Part shown: piece after piece, positions 36,691 to 46,573 of the stretch
Position numbering within the stretch: position 1 is the stretch's first letter
Layout: each line of letters opens with the position of its first letter
NCBI GenBank assembly: GCA_001275005.1
Contig: JWZX01003370.1
Coordinates: forward strand, 1-47,303
Length of the DNA stretch: 47,303 bases
Direction: 5' to 3'
Origin: Chrysochromulina tobinii
Lineage: Eukaryota; Haptophyta; Prymnesiales; Chrysochromulinaceae
Program-made: the position numbers and the translations under genes
The notes under the pieces: generated by a model
Database searches by the model: none
Seen by the model: the letters and a program-made list of their open reading frames with translations, nothing else
What the model was told of the DNA's origin: nothing

Positions 36691-36984
36691 TTTACCGTTA
36701 CGGAGGGGCAACTCCTCCCGTGACGATAGTGTAAATGATGTGGCCTTCCCCATATCTCTTGTGTGTGTGTGTGCATACGTACGCAGAGCGTACTGGTACA
36801 TATGGCACAGTGGCACAGTGCCCGCTGTGTGGGGAATTAGAGGGAACGTGTCGTCAGGTTCGCGAGTCTTTCTCTGTGCAGATTGGCTTGCTCGAGCCCG
36901 TGTGTTGTACGAGGCCTGCGGTGTTGACCCGCAAGCAGTGTAGCTGATTGCCTGACAATCAGTCAAGGAACGTAACGTTTACCG
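36691..36984. mobile_element. MITE-like insertion upstream of copy 2
   Basis: About 280 bp flanked by a 7-bp direct repeat TTTACCG (36691-36697 and 36978-36984). Perfect 7-bp inverted termini CGTTACG/CGTAACG lie just inside, overlapping the direct repeats by two bases. Copies 1 and 3 of the unit lack this sequence at the same point, so they act as empty sites. It has no transposase and is non-autonomous if real. Confidence 0.6.
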
Positions 36985-37045
36985 AACCAAAACTGAAACG
37001 CCGCTTCGGCTTCCGCTTCCGACCTCATCCGCACCCGGTGCTCTC

Positions 37046-37414
37046 ATGCCGCCTTGCGCCTTCGAAGTTTGGAATGTTGGGGGATACGATGTGAACCACT
37101 GCATCCGCGGATGCAAGGGCGAGAATGACTGCTGTTGCGTCTTCGGGAACCACTGTTGCGCGAGTGACGAGCCGTGCATCCATATCGGAAGCATGGAGCC
37201 CAACAAGGAGAATGGTGAGTGCTGGAAGTGGGGCTGCGGCTGCTACTCGTTCGGCTGTAAGGTGCCGCAGAAGAGCATTGGCGTCAGCGGCTGGGAGCGC
37301 GGCTGTTGCTGCTTTGGCGCTATGGCTTGCGGCTGGATGGCCCCCAGCAAGGAAGTGCCGGTGAAGTTGAATGACGAGAAGTGGGGGAAGACTGCGGAGA
37401 TGGCTCGTGTCTAG
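37046..37414 (+). CDS. Cys-rich 122-residue protein, copy 2
   Basis: Same length and layout as copy 1 (35624) and copy 3 (46205). Against copy 3 it differs at 13 codons, of which only one is silent. Replacements include Cys to Ser (IGS), Cys to Trp (CGW) and the reverse at other positions (Cys here for Tyr and Phe in copy 3). The uninterrupted frame suggests it is expressed or recently was. Upstream it carries two insertions absent from the other copies, so its promoter may be disturbed. Confidence 0.65.
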   Translation: MPPCAFEVWNVGGYDVNHCIRGCKGENDCCCVFGNHCCASDEPCIHIGSMEPNKENGECWKWGCGCYSFGCKVPQKSIGVSGWERGCCCFGAMACGWMAPSKEVPVKLNDEKWGKTAEMARV

Positions 37415-38115
37415 CATGGAGCTCTGGATGCGGACGCGGTGAGCCGGCCATGCGGAAGCCCTGACGACGCCGTACGCTCACACACAAGTACGTTGGCTTA
37501 TACCGTTCAAGAGCGGTCAACGGCATGGGTGCCCATTCGTTCTTCAAGCATCACATGGAGCAGGTGTGAGACGCCAAAGGGATCCGGATGAAGACAACCG
37601 ATCGGATGTGTTGGAGATGCGCCTTATGGAGGTCGCGCTTGACACAGGCGGGCGGCCCTAAGTGGCCGACCTGTTGGCTGCGTGAATGGGGTATGGGCAT
37701 GGCGGGGGCCTCTATCCGGGGGACTAGCGCATAGCGGACGACCCTAGCCACGTACAGTGACTCGTCGGGGCGTCTCGAGGTCTCCGCGCGTCGCGACGGG
37801 TCCTGCTCGATCGTCGATTATAGAGATACTGTTGCTATCGTCCGAAACACACCCGGTCCCAACTAATCCACCCACGCACAGTCTCAGCTCCCTCGTGTCA
37901 CACCCTCACGCCTCAGCTTTCTCGGCGCTTCCCCCAAGCGGCTTTCCCGTTTCCGCCACATGCCATCTCAACCGACACCGATGCTTGGCCCCAGAATGGC
38001 ACATGGTGGCACCGCCCGCCGGACACCACTCACGACGCGAGCGCCTTGGAGAGCGCGCGCGGACGACCTGGGGTTGGGCGACGGATCAACACCTATACAT
38101 GACTCCAGCCCTCGC
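37415..38115. repeat. 3' part of repeat unit, copy 2
   Basis: Matches 46574-47303 (copy 3) nearly base for base: the post-stop block, the AACGGC-started segment 37519-37670, then GGGCATGGCGGGGGCCTCTA, GCGACGGGTCCTGCTCGATC and TATAGAGATACTGTTGCTAT, and on to ACACCTATACATGACTCCAG near 38100. The right end of the AACGGC segment is decayed here. No gene seen. Confidence 0.85.
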
Positions 38116-38254
38116 GCGGCCGCGGCGCGCGTCGCCCTCACCGCTGGCACCGCCCGTCGCCGCTTGCGCCGGCGCAACAGAATGCACCCTGACTGCTACT
38201 GCCCGGCACGGCGCCGTCCATCGTTTCCCACAGGCGCCGTGATGGGCGCCGTGC

Positions 38255-38545
38255 TCATGGCACCGCCCGCCGGACACACCTCACGACGTGCGTGACTTCA
38301 GTACCACGCGAGAGCGAATGAGACGCTCGCATTGCACAATGGACGGGTTCACCAACACCATCGCCGGCGATCCGGACAGCAATCCATCCAGGATCATGTA
38401 CCCATGCTCCTTGCACCCATGCACACACCCAACATGTAGGTTCGTACCCCGCCCTCAGTCCCACCCCAGAGGCCGTTGGCGTTGACCGTTGTGGTTCCGT
38501 TTCGGCGCCTCCCCCATTCCCCCCTGCCCTTTCTTCTCTTCCCTA
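38255..38545. repeat. dispersed repeat D, copy 1
   Basis: Matches 42655-42955 in the same orientation, for example TCGCCGGCGATCCGGACAGC, AATCCATCCAGGATCATGTA and CCCATGCTCCTTGCACCCA, and ends with GTTTCGGCGCCTCCCCCATT. Its 3' edge touches the stop of the minus-strand Cys-rich orphan (38559). The opening GGCACCGCCCGCCGGACAC motif also occurs near 38006 and 47201. Confidence 0.85.
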
Positions 38546-38558
38546 CGGCATCGATGGC

Positions 38559-40545
38559 TCATGCGTTGAGAGAGTCAGAGTGGGAGGGGTCCGAGATGTG
38601 CGAGTTCTTCACCTGGCCAGAGAACTCGTAGCAGCCGAACATCTTGAAGTTCACCTCGGCATAATGGAAGTTCGTGTCATAAATGGGCAGGTTCAAGGCC
38701 TGCACCCCAGTAATGTCGGGAGTCCAAATATAGTCGGGCTGGCCGATGGTCGCCTTACGCACCCGGATGTGCGCTTTTTGATTGAGCCACTCATCAGCTT
38801 TCGTGACCATCGAGAAGAGCCCGTTGCGCTCGTGCTGGTTGTCAAACGCGACGTTGTACCCATGAAACCCATGAACTGGATAGCAGCAGCAGACGGGCGC
38901 GCAGCATGGCCAGCACGCGACGCACTTGGTCGCCTTCGCTGCGAAGTCATCCCACGGCCTGGGCTTCCACTTTCCACGATGCTCAATGACGTCGTCCACC
39001 AATTGAGCGAGCTCCTTACCGGTGGCCTTACCGGGGTCGCCCACGATTTCCCCATTTGAAGCTTTAATCTTAATCGTCACCTCTTCGCCTTTGAGGGCAG
39101 CGACTAGGTTCGCGAAACCTTGTTGAGTGTCCTCGTGTTCGATGACGACCACGTGGGACTTCCCCAGCATCTCAAGGTAGTGAGGCGGGCTAGCATCGAA
39201 TGCACTCCACCGATAGATACTCATCAACGGATAGCACAGCTTGCACCCGGCAGATGCATAGACCTGAAACAAAAGTGTGGTCGAAGGATGTCAGTAGGCT
39301 GCGGAAGCGGGAGGGCGAAGGACCGAGAGGTGACCAGAAAAGCGCTCGCACCTCATCGAGGTTGCGCCGGCGTTCCAAGAAATCCATTTCGAAGTCCTGG
39401 CCTGGTCCATACTTTGGAAAGTACTTGCCATCCGGGCCCTTGATGCACTTGCGGATCACCACAACCGGGCTCTGCGACTGCGCAGCCTTCGCAATGGCCA
39501 GGGAGTACAACATCGCCCAGATCCGCTTGCCTTTGTTGCCGTGCTCATCTTCCTCTGGAAGGCTCTTAATAAACTTGAGGGCCCTCTCCGGGTCTCCTTC
39601 ATACGAGATGCTCATTTTGTTTGCGCCCACTTTCTGCTTGTGCTCCAAGTATTTCCTCACGTCCGCGAGGTAAGACTCCTCGTTCGGGTCGAAGAGTACG
39701 TCATGCGCCCTGTCGCCCTGCGTGTTTTTGTTGCCCTTCCCGCCGCTCCTTATGATGTCGGCAACGAGACCCGAGATTGCCTTGCCCGCGTCCTTAAAAG
39801 GGGATCCATCAATTGAGATCTTTGCATCTCCGAATGCATTTGGTCCGGTCTGGTAGTACGATGAGATGACGGTGTTCGCGCCCATACGCCCCCAGGAGGC
39901 ATCAGACTGAAGCATTTTCTTCAGCACAGTCTGCAAGCGTTCGACTCCGAGCTCTTTGGCCTTTTGGGGGGTCTCGGACACCACGTCGCGCAAGAGCATC
40001 CAGAGGTTCTGCAGCTCAACGGCGTGCTCATGCTTTGGCGGATGCTTTGGCGGATGAAATCCTGCCGCACTGGAACCTCCATTTATCTTGTCGTTGAGCA
40101 TGTAGCCAATCAGGCGCTTCGCCTCGGGACCGGGAATCGTGAGGTCGGGCACTCCTCCGTGGCCCTGGCCCACGAATCTTTCCCCAGCCGTCGCAAGCAT
40201 GTTGGATACCCAGTCGTTGCTCACGACCACCTCGTACGCATCCGTTTCTGGCTCCATCTCGCACTTGATGCAAATCTCCTTGCACAGATACTTGTACTGA
40301 AATTCGGTGTCCATCAGGCAGCAGCAGAAAACTTTGACGAACTGGTAAGGAATATAGCGCCAGGGCATGTTTACCCAACCCTTCGGGGCGGAGAAGCAGA
40401 AAAACGCGCACATGAGATTATGCTTTGCCCAGGATAGTGCGTCCTGCTCCTCCTTATCATATTCGGCAAACGTCTGCGAATGGCCGAGCTGCCAGTCACG
40501 CGCCATCGACTGTGGAAGTGGAGGCGGCATGCGTTCTTTCAACAT
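38559..40545 (-). CDS. Cys-rich orphan protein, 632 residues
   Basis: Exons 40545-39352 and 39263-38559 with an 88-bp GTGCGA...TTCAG intron; the ATG at 40545 is the first in frame. No known family is recognised. Near residue 50 is a hydrophobic, aromatic block (NLMCAFFCFSAPKGWVNMPW), then CCCLMDTEFQYKYLCKEICIKC. The middle is soluble and alpha/beta-like (SNDWVSNMLATAGERF, YLEHKQKVGANK). In exon 2 a second Cys cluster (CVACWPCCAPVCCCYPV) is followed by a hydrophilic beta-rich tail. Palmitoylation or metal binding by the Cys clusters is possible (inference). It is divergent from the SYGW gene, whose first exon carries a comparable CCC cluster (AGYCCCVIPC). Confidence 0.6.
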
Positions 40546-40804
40546 GCGACCAGTCTGGAGGCCCGCGCACCCAGGCGCCGTGGCGCAAATTCTGCGCGGC
40601 CGAAACACGCCGACGGCGTTGGCGGTCGCAAACACCGACGGCGTTGGCGGGTTTGGGCCCGAAGTTGCGTGATAGTTTGAGACAGTTACACCTCTCAGGC
40701 GCTCAGGTGAAACCCGGCTCCGCCCGTGTGACGATTTGACCAATACGTATGCCTAACCGCCACAGCGCGCGTTCACGCCTGGCCGCGTCGCAGCCGACGC
40801 AACG

Positions 40805-42502
40805 ATGGAGCAGGCACCCTTTTCCCAAGTCATGGAGCGCGAGGCCAAGCAGGAGTCGGTTGCCGCCGGCAAGGCCCGCAGCGGCCCCGCCTCTCGTGGA
40901 AAGCCGCTCGTCCAGTCGCAAGAGGAGGCCGTGGAGTTTGGCCAGAGGTTCTGGAGCCAGAAAGACAGTGAGGGGAAGCCGCTCGACGGCGGCGAGTTCT
41001 TCAAGCCGGAGAAAATGTACTCGCTGATCAGCCAGGGGAGCAACGGCAGCCCCGCGCCCGTGCGGCTCCTCCGCCTCTCGTGGCTGCTCAAACAGGCCCG
41101 CCGCCGTGCGGTGCTGCCATGCCGGCAGGATCTCGAAGGATCTCCCGAAGCGGAGGAGGCGTTCCTGTCGGTGGAGGAGGTGAGCAAGCTCCCGCGCGGG
41201 CACGTGGGAGACGCCTTTGAGACCTGCGGCTGCTGTATGACGGCTGACAAGCGCGCCGACAAGCCACTCCGCATCATCGCCATCTCTTACGGGTGGCTCA
41301 CGGCCGAGCACCCGGACCCGGACGGCGAGCAGCTGAGGCGCTTCGCCACGCAGATCGAGCGCGAGCGGCAGTGCTGCCCGGGAGGCTGGGGCGAAGTCGG
41401 CTACTTGTTGTTCTGGAACGCTCTCTGTCTCGGCTTCTGTGCTGGCTACTGCTGCTGCGTCATCCCATGCAGGGGCCAGCAGTGCGGCGAGTCGGCGCAA
41501 CAGCTCCCATCGGGCGAGTTTGGCGTCTTCTACGAGTGAGTGATTGCTCGCTCTCTCTCGCCCGCCCCGCCGCCCATTCCCTCGCACGACCCCCCTCCCC
41601 CTCCCCCCTGCCCCCCTCAAAGCAGCCACTCGCCGCCGCCGCAGCCCCCCCTTGCGCCTCTCCATGTGCGCCGCGCCGCCCACGACGGAGTGGCCCGGCG
41701 TTGCAACCTCGGCGCGCTCACGCGCCCTGATTGTGTGCGTGCCGTCCTCGATGCGCGCAGCTGGGGCAGCCTGCACCAAAAGGACGCCGACGGGAAGCGG
41801 ACGGAGCCCGAGCAAGCCGCCTTCGACATCGCGCTGGAGACCATGAACACGTGGTACGCCCACCGGCTGACGACGACGGTGATCCTGAGCGAGCTGCCCC
41901 CGGGCTGGCCGCGCTCGGCCGAGACCGCGCCCTTCTTCCCCGAGGGCTGGCTCCGAGGTAAGGGGTGGCCGTCGTTTGAGCGCGCCGTGAGCGGCATGAT
42001 CAAGAGGGGGACAAGTTACTCCTTTCGGCGCATCGTCGACCCCGCTGTGCCGCGCGGCCTCAGCGGCGGGTACCGCGCGCCTCCGATGCACCCGCGCGAG
42101 TTTGCTGTCGAGCTGTCGCGCAAGGTCTTCACCAAGGGCGTTGACTGCAAGAGGGTTGCGGGGCTGTACGCCGACGCATTCTGCGCCGCGCTCGGCGAGG
42201 CGCGGGTGCTCGAGTTTCGCGACCTCGAGTGGAAAGACGCGGACGCGGAGGCGTTCGCAAAGGTGCTGCCGCTCCTGCGGCGTGTCGAGACTCTCGACTT
42301 GAGTTTTAATAAGATCGGCACGCGCGGGTTTGCGGCGCTGGCGGCGGCGATCCGCGAGGGCGCGGCGGAGAAGCTCAAGGTATTCGTCTTCAATTCGCCC
42401 TATGTCGGCGATTCGCCCGCGCTGAAGGAGGCGTGCAAAGCGCGCGAGATCTCGACGCCGTCAGTTGTGTCTTCTGAGTTGTGTCTGTTGAGTTGTGTCT
42501 GA
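40805..42502 (+). CDS. SYGW (TIR-like) domain protein with C-terminal LRR
   Basis: Exons 40805-41535 and 41761-42502; the intron GTGAGT...CGCAG splits a codon, and splicing creates FYDWGSLHQKD. About 490 residues. The TIR-like domain (about 155-365) reads IIAISYGWLTAEHPDPDGEQL, FYDWGSLHQKDADGKRTEPEQAAF, ALETMNTWYAHRLTTTVILSE, then GWPSFERAVSGM. It parallels the SHRW domain at 16.6 kb (PDxDGEQL, D-x-S-x-x-Q). A Cys-rich hydrophobic insertion (FWNALCLGFCAGYCCC) sits between the first strand and FYDW. Residues about 405-480 contain an LRR/RNI-like segment (VETLDLSFNKIGTRGFAALA). A receptor- or sensor-like role is inference. The exon junction inside a conserved motif supports the model. Confidence 0.75.
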
Positions 42503-43045
42503 GTTTCGAATGGCGTCCATGCTCTGAACGTCGTCGTCGCACTCACACCTCGCTCACGCAGTGTGCGCCCCCCCGACCTGACCACCGTTCGTAAAACTCA
42601 CCGTCCAACCGCGCGTACTATAGTCATAGTACCGACTATGCTAGCACGTAGCAGTGCCAGTGGCACCGCCCGCGGCCGCGGGACACCTCACGACGTGCGT
42701 ACTTGATCAGTGCCACGCGAGAGCAAATGAGACGCTCGCGTCGCACGGTGGACAGGCTGTCCAACACCATCGCCGGCGATCCGGACAGCAATCCATCCAG
42801 GATCATGTACCCATGCTCCTTGCACCCACATGCACACAGCACACACCCAACATGTAGGTTCATACCCCACCCTCAGTCCCACCCCAGCGGCCGTTGGCGT
42901 TGCCCGTTGGGGTTCCGTTTCGGCGCCTCCCCCATTCCCCCCTGCCCTTTCTTCTCTCTGTCTCTCTATGTCTCACCATGAACAGTGTGACGTAGTAGTA
43001 GGAAATCGTGGGCACACTAAATTCTTCAGAGCGCTGAGCCACCCA
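42503..43045. repeat. intergenic region with repeat D, copy 2
   Basis: Repeat D copy 2 occupies about 42655-42955. The region separates the SYGW gene (+) from the stop of the SYSW-TPR gene (-). No gene is seen. Confidence 0.7.
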
Positions 43046-45967
43046 TCATGCCCGATCGCCCAAGTCTTGAACATGTGCAGCAGCAGCAGCATTTTCCTCC
43101 AGCGCGAGGGCTGACCTGCAACGGCGTGTCTCAGGGTGCTCCCGCCCGAGGACGACGCTCATGCGCTCCAGGGCCGATTTCAGCGGCTCCAGCCCTCCAC
43201 CCTCTGCACATTGGAGCCGAGCGTGGACGGCCTCGAGCATCAGCGTCGTGTCCACCGTAGGTCCAAGCGCCTTACGCGCCATACCGATCACGCTTGCATC
43301 AATGAGCACGTGCGCGCTCTCGATGCGGCCTTGTGCGCGGCGCACGTCTGCGAGCCAGGCTTGTGAGCGCAGTCGGGTGCGATGGCCTTCAGCAAATGTT
43401 GCCACACAGCCGTCGAGCGCTTCGGACAGCAACACCTCGGCCTCATCGAGCTTACCCTGTTCATACAGCAGCAACCCCATGTTGCTGATCGAGGTGAGAG
43501 TGTCGGGGTGCCGAGGGCCAAGCGTTGCACGGCGCGCCTCGAGCGCCTCCCAACACAGCGGCGCCGCCTCGTCGAGCTTGCCCTGATCCTGCAGCAGCCT
43601 ACCCATATTGCTGATTGAGAAGAGAGTTTGAGCGTGCTGATAGGGAAGCGTTGCACGGCGCGCCTCGAGGGCCTCCTGAAGCAGGGGCGCCGCCTCGTCG
43701 AGCTTGCCCTGAGCCTGCAGCAGCAACCCCAGGTTGTTGATGGAGAAGAGAGTCTGAGGGTGTTGGTCACCAAGCGTTGCACGGCGCGCCTCGACTGCCT
43801 CCTTAAGCAGCGGCGCCGCCTTGTCGAGCTTGCCCTGGTCCTTCAGCAGCAACCCCAGGTTGTTGATGGAGAGCAGAGTGGTAGCATGCCGATCGCCGAG
43901 CGTCGCACGGCTCGCCTCGAGCGCCTCCCGGAACAGCGGCGCCGCCTCATCGAGCTTGCCCTGGTCCTTGAACAGCCTCCCCAGATTGTTGATTGAGGTG
44001 AGAGTGTCGGGGTGCCGATCGCCGAGCGTCGCACGGCTCACCTCGAGCGCCTCCCGGTACAGCGGCGCCGTCTCAACGAGCTTTCCCCGAACATGCAGCA
44101 GCCTCCCCAGATGATTGATGGAGTCGAGAGTCGTGCGGTGCCGGTCGCCGAGCGTCGCACGGCTGTTCTCAAGCGCCTCCCGGAGCAGCGTCGCCGCCTC
44201 GTCGAGCTTGCCCTTGTCAAACAGCAGCGATCCTAGATGGTTGATGGACTCGAGAGTGTCGGGGTGCCGATCGCCGAACGCTGCACGGCGCGCCTCGAGC
44301 GCCTCCCGGAGCAGTGGCTCCGATTCGATGAGCTTGCCCTGGACCTGCAACAGCCGCGCCAGCGCATCCTGCAGCTTCGACGTCGCACGCTTCTCGCCTG
44401 GCATGCGCATCAGCGCCGCGTGGCCCTCCGCCGCGAGCCACTCACGCATTTTGGCACACACGGCCTTAGTCACCGCACCGATGCCGCCCTCGAGCTTCGC
44501 CACCTCGGCCAGGATGTAGTCGCGGTCCTCGATCTTGCTGATCTGCGCGTCGGCCGCGTCAATGCCCGCCACGATGCTTTCAATCTCGTCAAACCGCGTC
44601 GTTAGCAGCGCCTCGAAACCATCCACATCCGCGGGCGCGAGCACCACGTGCAGCGTGGCGCCCTTGGCGAGCGCCTTGACGAGCTCGAACAAGCACCACG
44701 CGCGCGTCATCGCGCCCGGCCCGCGGCGCATCCAGCCGACGGGCGGCTCGCCGCGCTTGGGCAGGAAATAGGGCTGGTTGGGCGCGAGCCACTCGGCCGT
44801 GAGCGGCGAGCAGTACAGGAGGATCTCGCTGATGGCCGCCATCGCATCGGCAAAGACGTGGTCCGTGTCCTCCTTGCGCTCCTTGAAATCCTCGCTGCCC
44901 CAAACGAAATCTTCGGCACCAGCAAACTCGCCCGCCAGCAACGTCTGCGAAGCTGCAAAAATGTCAATCCACACAAAGCGCGTCACACCATCGGTGGCCT
45001 CGAGCTCGTCCAGCTTGCGCTCGACGGCGTCGAGCATGTCGCCCAGCGGCGTTCCCGTCCATGAGTAGGAAAAGAAGGTGGTCGCGAGGCCGATGAGCGC
45101 GCTCGCGTCCTCGCCGCGCTTTTCCGCCATGAGTGCGAGCGACTCGATAAGCGAGAGCCCTGTCGAGCGCGTGAGCGCGCACACGCTCGCCTCGAAACCT
45201 TCCTCGATGATCAGGTCGCCCATCAACTTGCCGAGCGCGCCGCGCGGGCCGTAAAAGCCCCGGATAGCGCGCAGCATTGCGCGGCTCATGCCGCGCTGGC
45301 CGCTCGGCATTCGGCGCGCGTGCGAGCGCACCGGCAATTGGAGCGTGCCCTTGGGCACGCGCGCCGCCGCGATCGCCTCGAGGAGCGAATCGGCGAGTAC
45401 GTGCTCCAATCGCTCGCGCCCTGCCTTCATCTCTGCCGCGCGCAGCTGCTTAATCTCTGCAGCGCGCAGCTGCTTGAACTTTTCGTATTCACCACTCAAA
45501 TTCACCACGCGCTCCTGCTTGAATTTGGCAATGTCGGCCGCCGCTTGTTGGCGCAGCATGATCGCCTCCTCCTCGAATTTCTCCCTGTCGAGCCGCGCGG
45601 TCATCTCCACCGACCTGGCTACCGACTCCAATTTCTTCCGGCGCTCGTCCTCCGCCTTGGCTTCATGAAGTTTGCGGTCCACGTTCTTGAAGCCTGGGGT
45701 GAAGGCCTTGATCGGGCCGACCTCGTCGAGCAGCGTGTCGAGCTCCACGCTATACTCATCTGCGACGGCAACGATCGCAAACTTGGTGGCGCACCCCAAG
45801 AGCTTCTTCTTGAGCTCCACTGACGGCAAGCCACGGCTCGCGAATGTCGCCTCGACGTGCTTCTTGATGCTGATAAAGGTGAGCTTGGGCAGGCGCGGGT
45901 CGGTAAGGTAGTCAATCTTGCCGCTGAAATACACACGCCGGTCCTCATTGGGCGACTCCAGGGACAT
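43046..45967 (-). CDS. SYSW (TIR-like) domain protein with KLC-type TPR array
   Basis: About 973 residues from ATG 45967; the frame continues 15 codons into the repeat unit upstream without an ATG. Residues 1-110 are unassigned, then a long charged coiled coil (110-190). The TIR-like domain spans about 290-480: TTFFSYSWTGTPLGDMLDAVE, RFVWIDIFAASQ, AISEILLYCSPLT, MTRAWCLFELVKALAKGATLHVVL. It matches the S-x-S-W strand, W-x-D, and R-A-W-C-x-x-E of TIR-related domains. From about 530 to 870 there are eight 42-residue TPRs of kinesin-light-chain/TPR_12 type (HPDTLTSINNLGRLFKDQGK). This layout recalls TPR-containing TIR or NLR-like sensors. The TPRs are very similar to each other at DNA level, implying recent expansion. 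Confidence 0.78.
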   Translation of the reverse strand: MSLESPNEDRRVYFSGKIDYLTDPRLPKLTFISIKKHVEATFASRGLPSVELKKKLLGCATKFAIVAVADEYSVELDTLLDEVGPIKAFTPGFKNVDRKLHEAKAEDERRKKLESVARSVEMTARLDREKFEEEAIMLRQQAAADIAKFKQERVVNLSGEYEKFKQLRAAEIKQLRAAEMKAGRERLEHVLADSLLEAIAAARVPKGTLQLPVRSHARRMPSGQRGMSRAMLRAIRGFYGPRGALGKLMGDLIIEEGFEASVCALTRSTGLSLIESLALMAEKRGEDASALIGLATTFFSYSWTGTPLGDMLDAVERKLDELEATDGVTRFVWIDIFAASQTLLAGEFAGAEDFVWGSEDFKERKEDTDHVFADAMAAISEILLYCSPLTAEWLAPNQPYFLPKRGEPPVGWMRRGPGAMTRAWCLFELVKALAKGATLHVVLAPADVDGFEALLTTRFDEIESIVAGIDAADAQISKIEDRDYILAEVAKLEGGIGAVTKAVCAKMREWLAAEGHAALMRMPGEKRATSKLQDALARLLQVQGKLIESEPLLREALEARRAAFGDRHPDTLESINHLGSLLFDKGKLDEAATLLREALENSRATLGDRHRTTLDSINHLGRLLHVRGKLVETAPLYREALEVSRATLGDRHPDTLTSINNLGRLFKDQGKLDEAAPLFREALEASRATLGDRHATTLLSINNLGLLLKDQGKLDKAAPLLKEAVEARRATLGDQHPQTLFSINNLGLLLQAQGKLDEAAPLLQEALEARRATLPYQHAQTLFSISNMGRLLQDQGKLDEAAPLCWEALEARRATLGPRHPDTLTSISNMGLLLYEQGKLDEAEVLLSEALDGCVATFAEGHRTRLRSQAWLADVRRAQGRIESAHVLIDASVIGMARKALGPTVDTTLMLEAVHARLQCAEGGGLEPLKSALERMSVVLGREHPETRRCRSALALEENAAAAAHVQDLGDRA
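43360..44370 (-). repeat. 126-bp tandem coding repeats (TPR array)
   Basis: Eight head-to-tail 126-bp units encode the 42-residue TPRs; neighbouring units share long identical stretches such as GCCGCCTCGTCGAGCTTGCC and GAGCGTCGCACGGCTC. Recombination between units could easily change copy number. Confidence 0.85.
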
Positions 45968-46204
45968 CCCAGGAGAGCACCACTTCTGTAGAACTTTGCC
46001 ACGAGCGCCCAAGGAAACAAGCGAAACAGATTTGTCTCTTTACTTGTATAGGAGCTTGCTTTATTCAAATTCTGAACAAAACTTCTGAACAGAAGCGGAC
46101 CCACACATATTGACGAAACTCTTCTTTCAAATCCGTACTTGCCGAACCAAATCTGAAATCGCCGTCGGCTTCCGCTTCCGACCTCATCCGCACCCGGAGC
46201 TCTC
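45968..46204. repeat. 5' part of repeat unit, copy 3
   Basis: Shares with 35400-35623 the sequence CTTTGCCACGAGCGCC, TTGCTTTATTCAAA, ACAAAACTTCTGAACAGAAG and the approach to the ATG. It is also the 5' flank of the minus-strand SYSW-TPR gene, so the unit serves as a divergent promoter here. Confidence 0.75.
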
Positions 46205-46573
46205 ATGCCGCCTTGCGCCTTCGAACTTTGGAGTGTTGGGGGATACGATGTGAACCACTGCATCCGCGGATACAAGGGCGAGAATGACTGCTGTTGCGTC
46301 TTCGGGAACCACTGTTGCGCGACAGACGAGCCGTGCATCCATATCGGATGCATGGAGCCCAACAAGGAGAAAGGTGAGTGCTGGAAGTGGGGCTGCGGCT
46401 GCTACTCGTTCGGCTGTAAGGTGCCACAGAACGGCATTGGCGTCAGCGGCTGGGAGCGCGGCTGTTGCTTCTTTGGCGCTACGGCTTGCGGCTGCATGGC
46501 CCCCAGCAAGGAAGTGCCGGTGAAGTTGAATGACGAGAATTGGGGGAAGACTGCGGAGATGGCTCGTGTCTAG
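46205..46573 (+). CDS. Cys-rich 122-residue protein, copy 3
   Basis: Third paralogue, 122 residues, intact. Compared with copies 1 and 2 it has Tyr for Cys (GYKG), Thr for Ser (CCATDEPC) and Phe for Cys (GCCFFG). Other Cys motifs are shared. The 3' flank is nearly identical to copy 2. Function unknown. Confidence 0.7.
   Translation: MPPCAFELWSVGGYDVNHCIRGYKGENDCCCVFGNHCCATDEPCIHIGCMEPNKEKGECWKWGCGCYSFGCKVPQNGIGVSGWERGCCFFGATACGCMAPSKEVPVKLNDENWGKTAEMARV

Noticed and set aside
36735-36947. Cys-containing frames in the copy 2 upstream insertion
   Set aside because: They lie within the MITE-like insert, short and without homology to the Cys-rich family.
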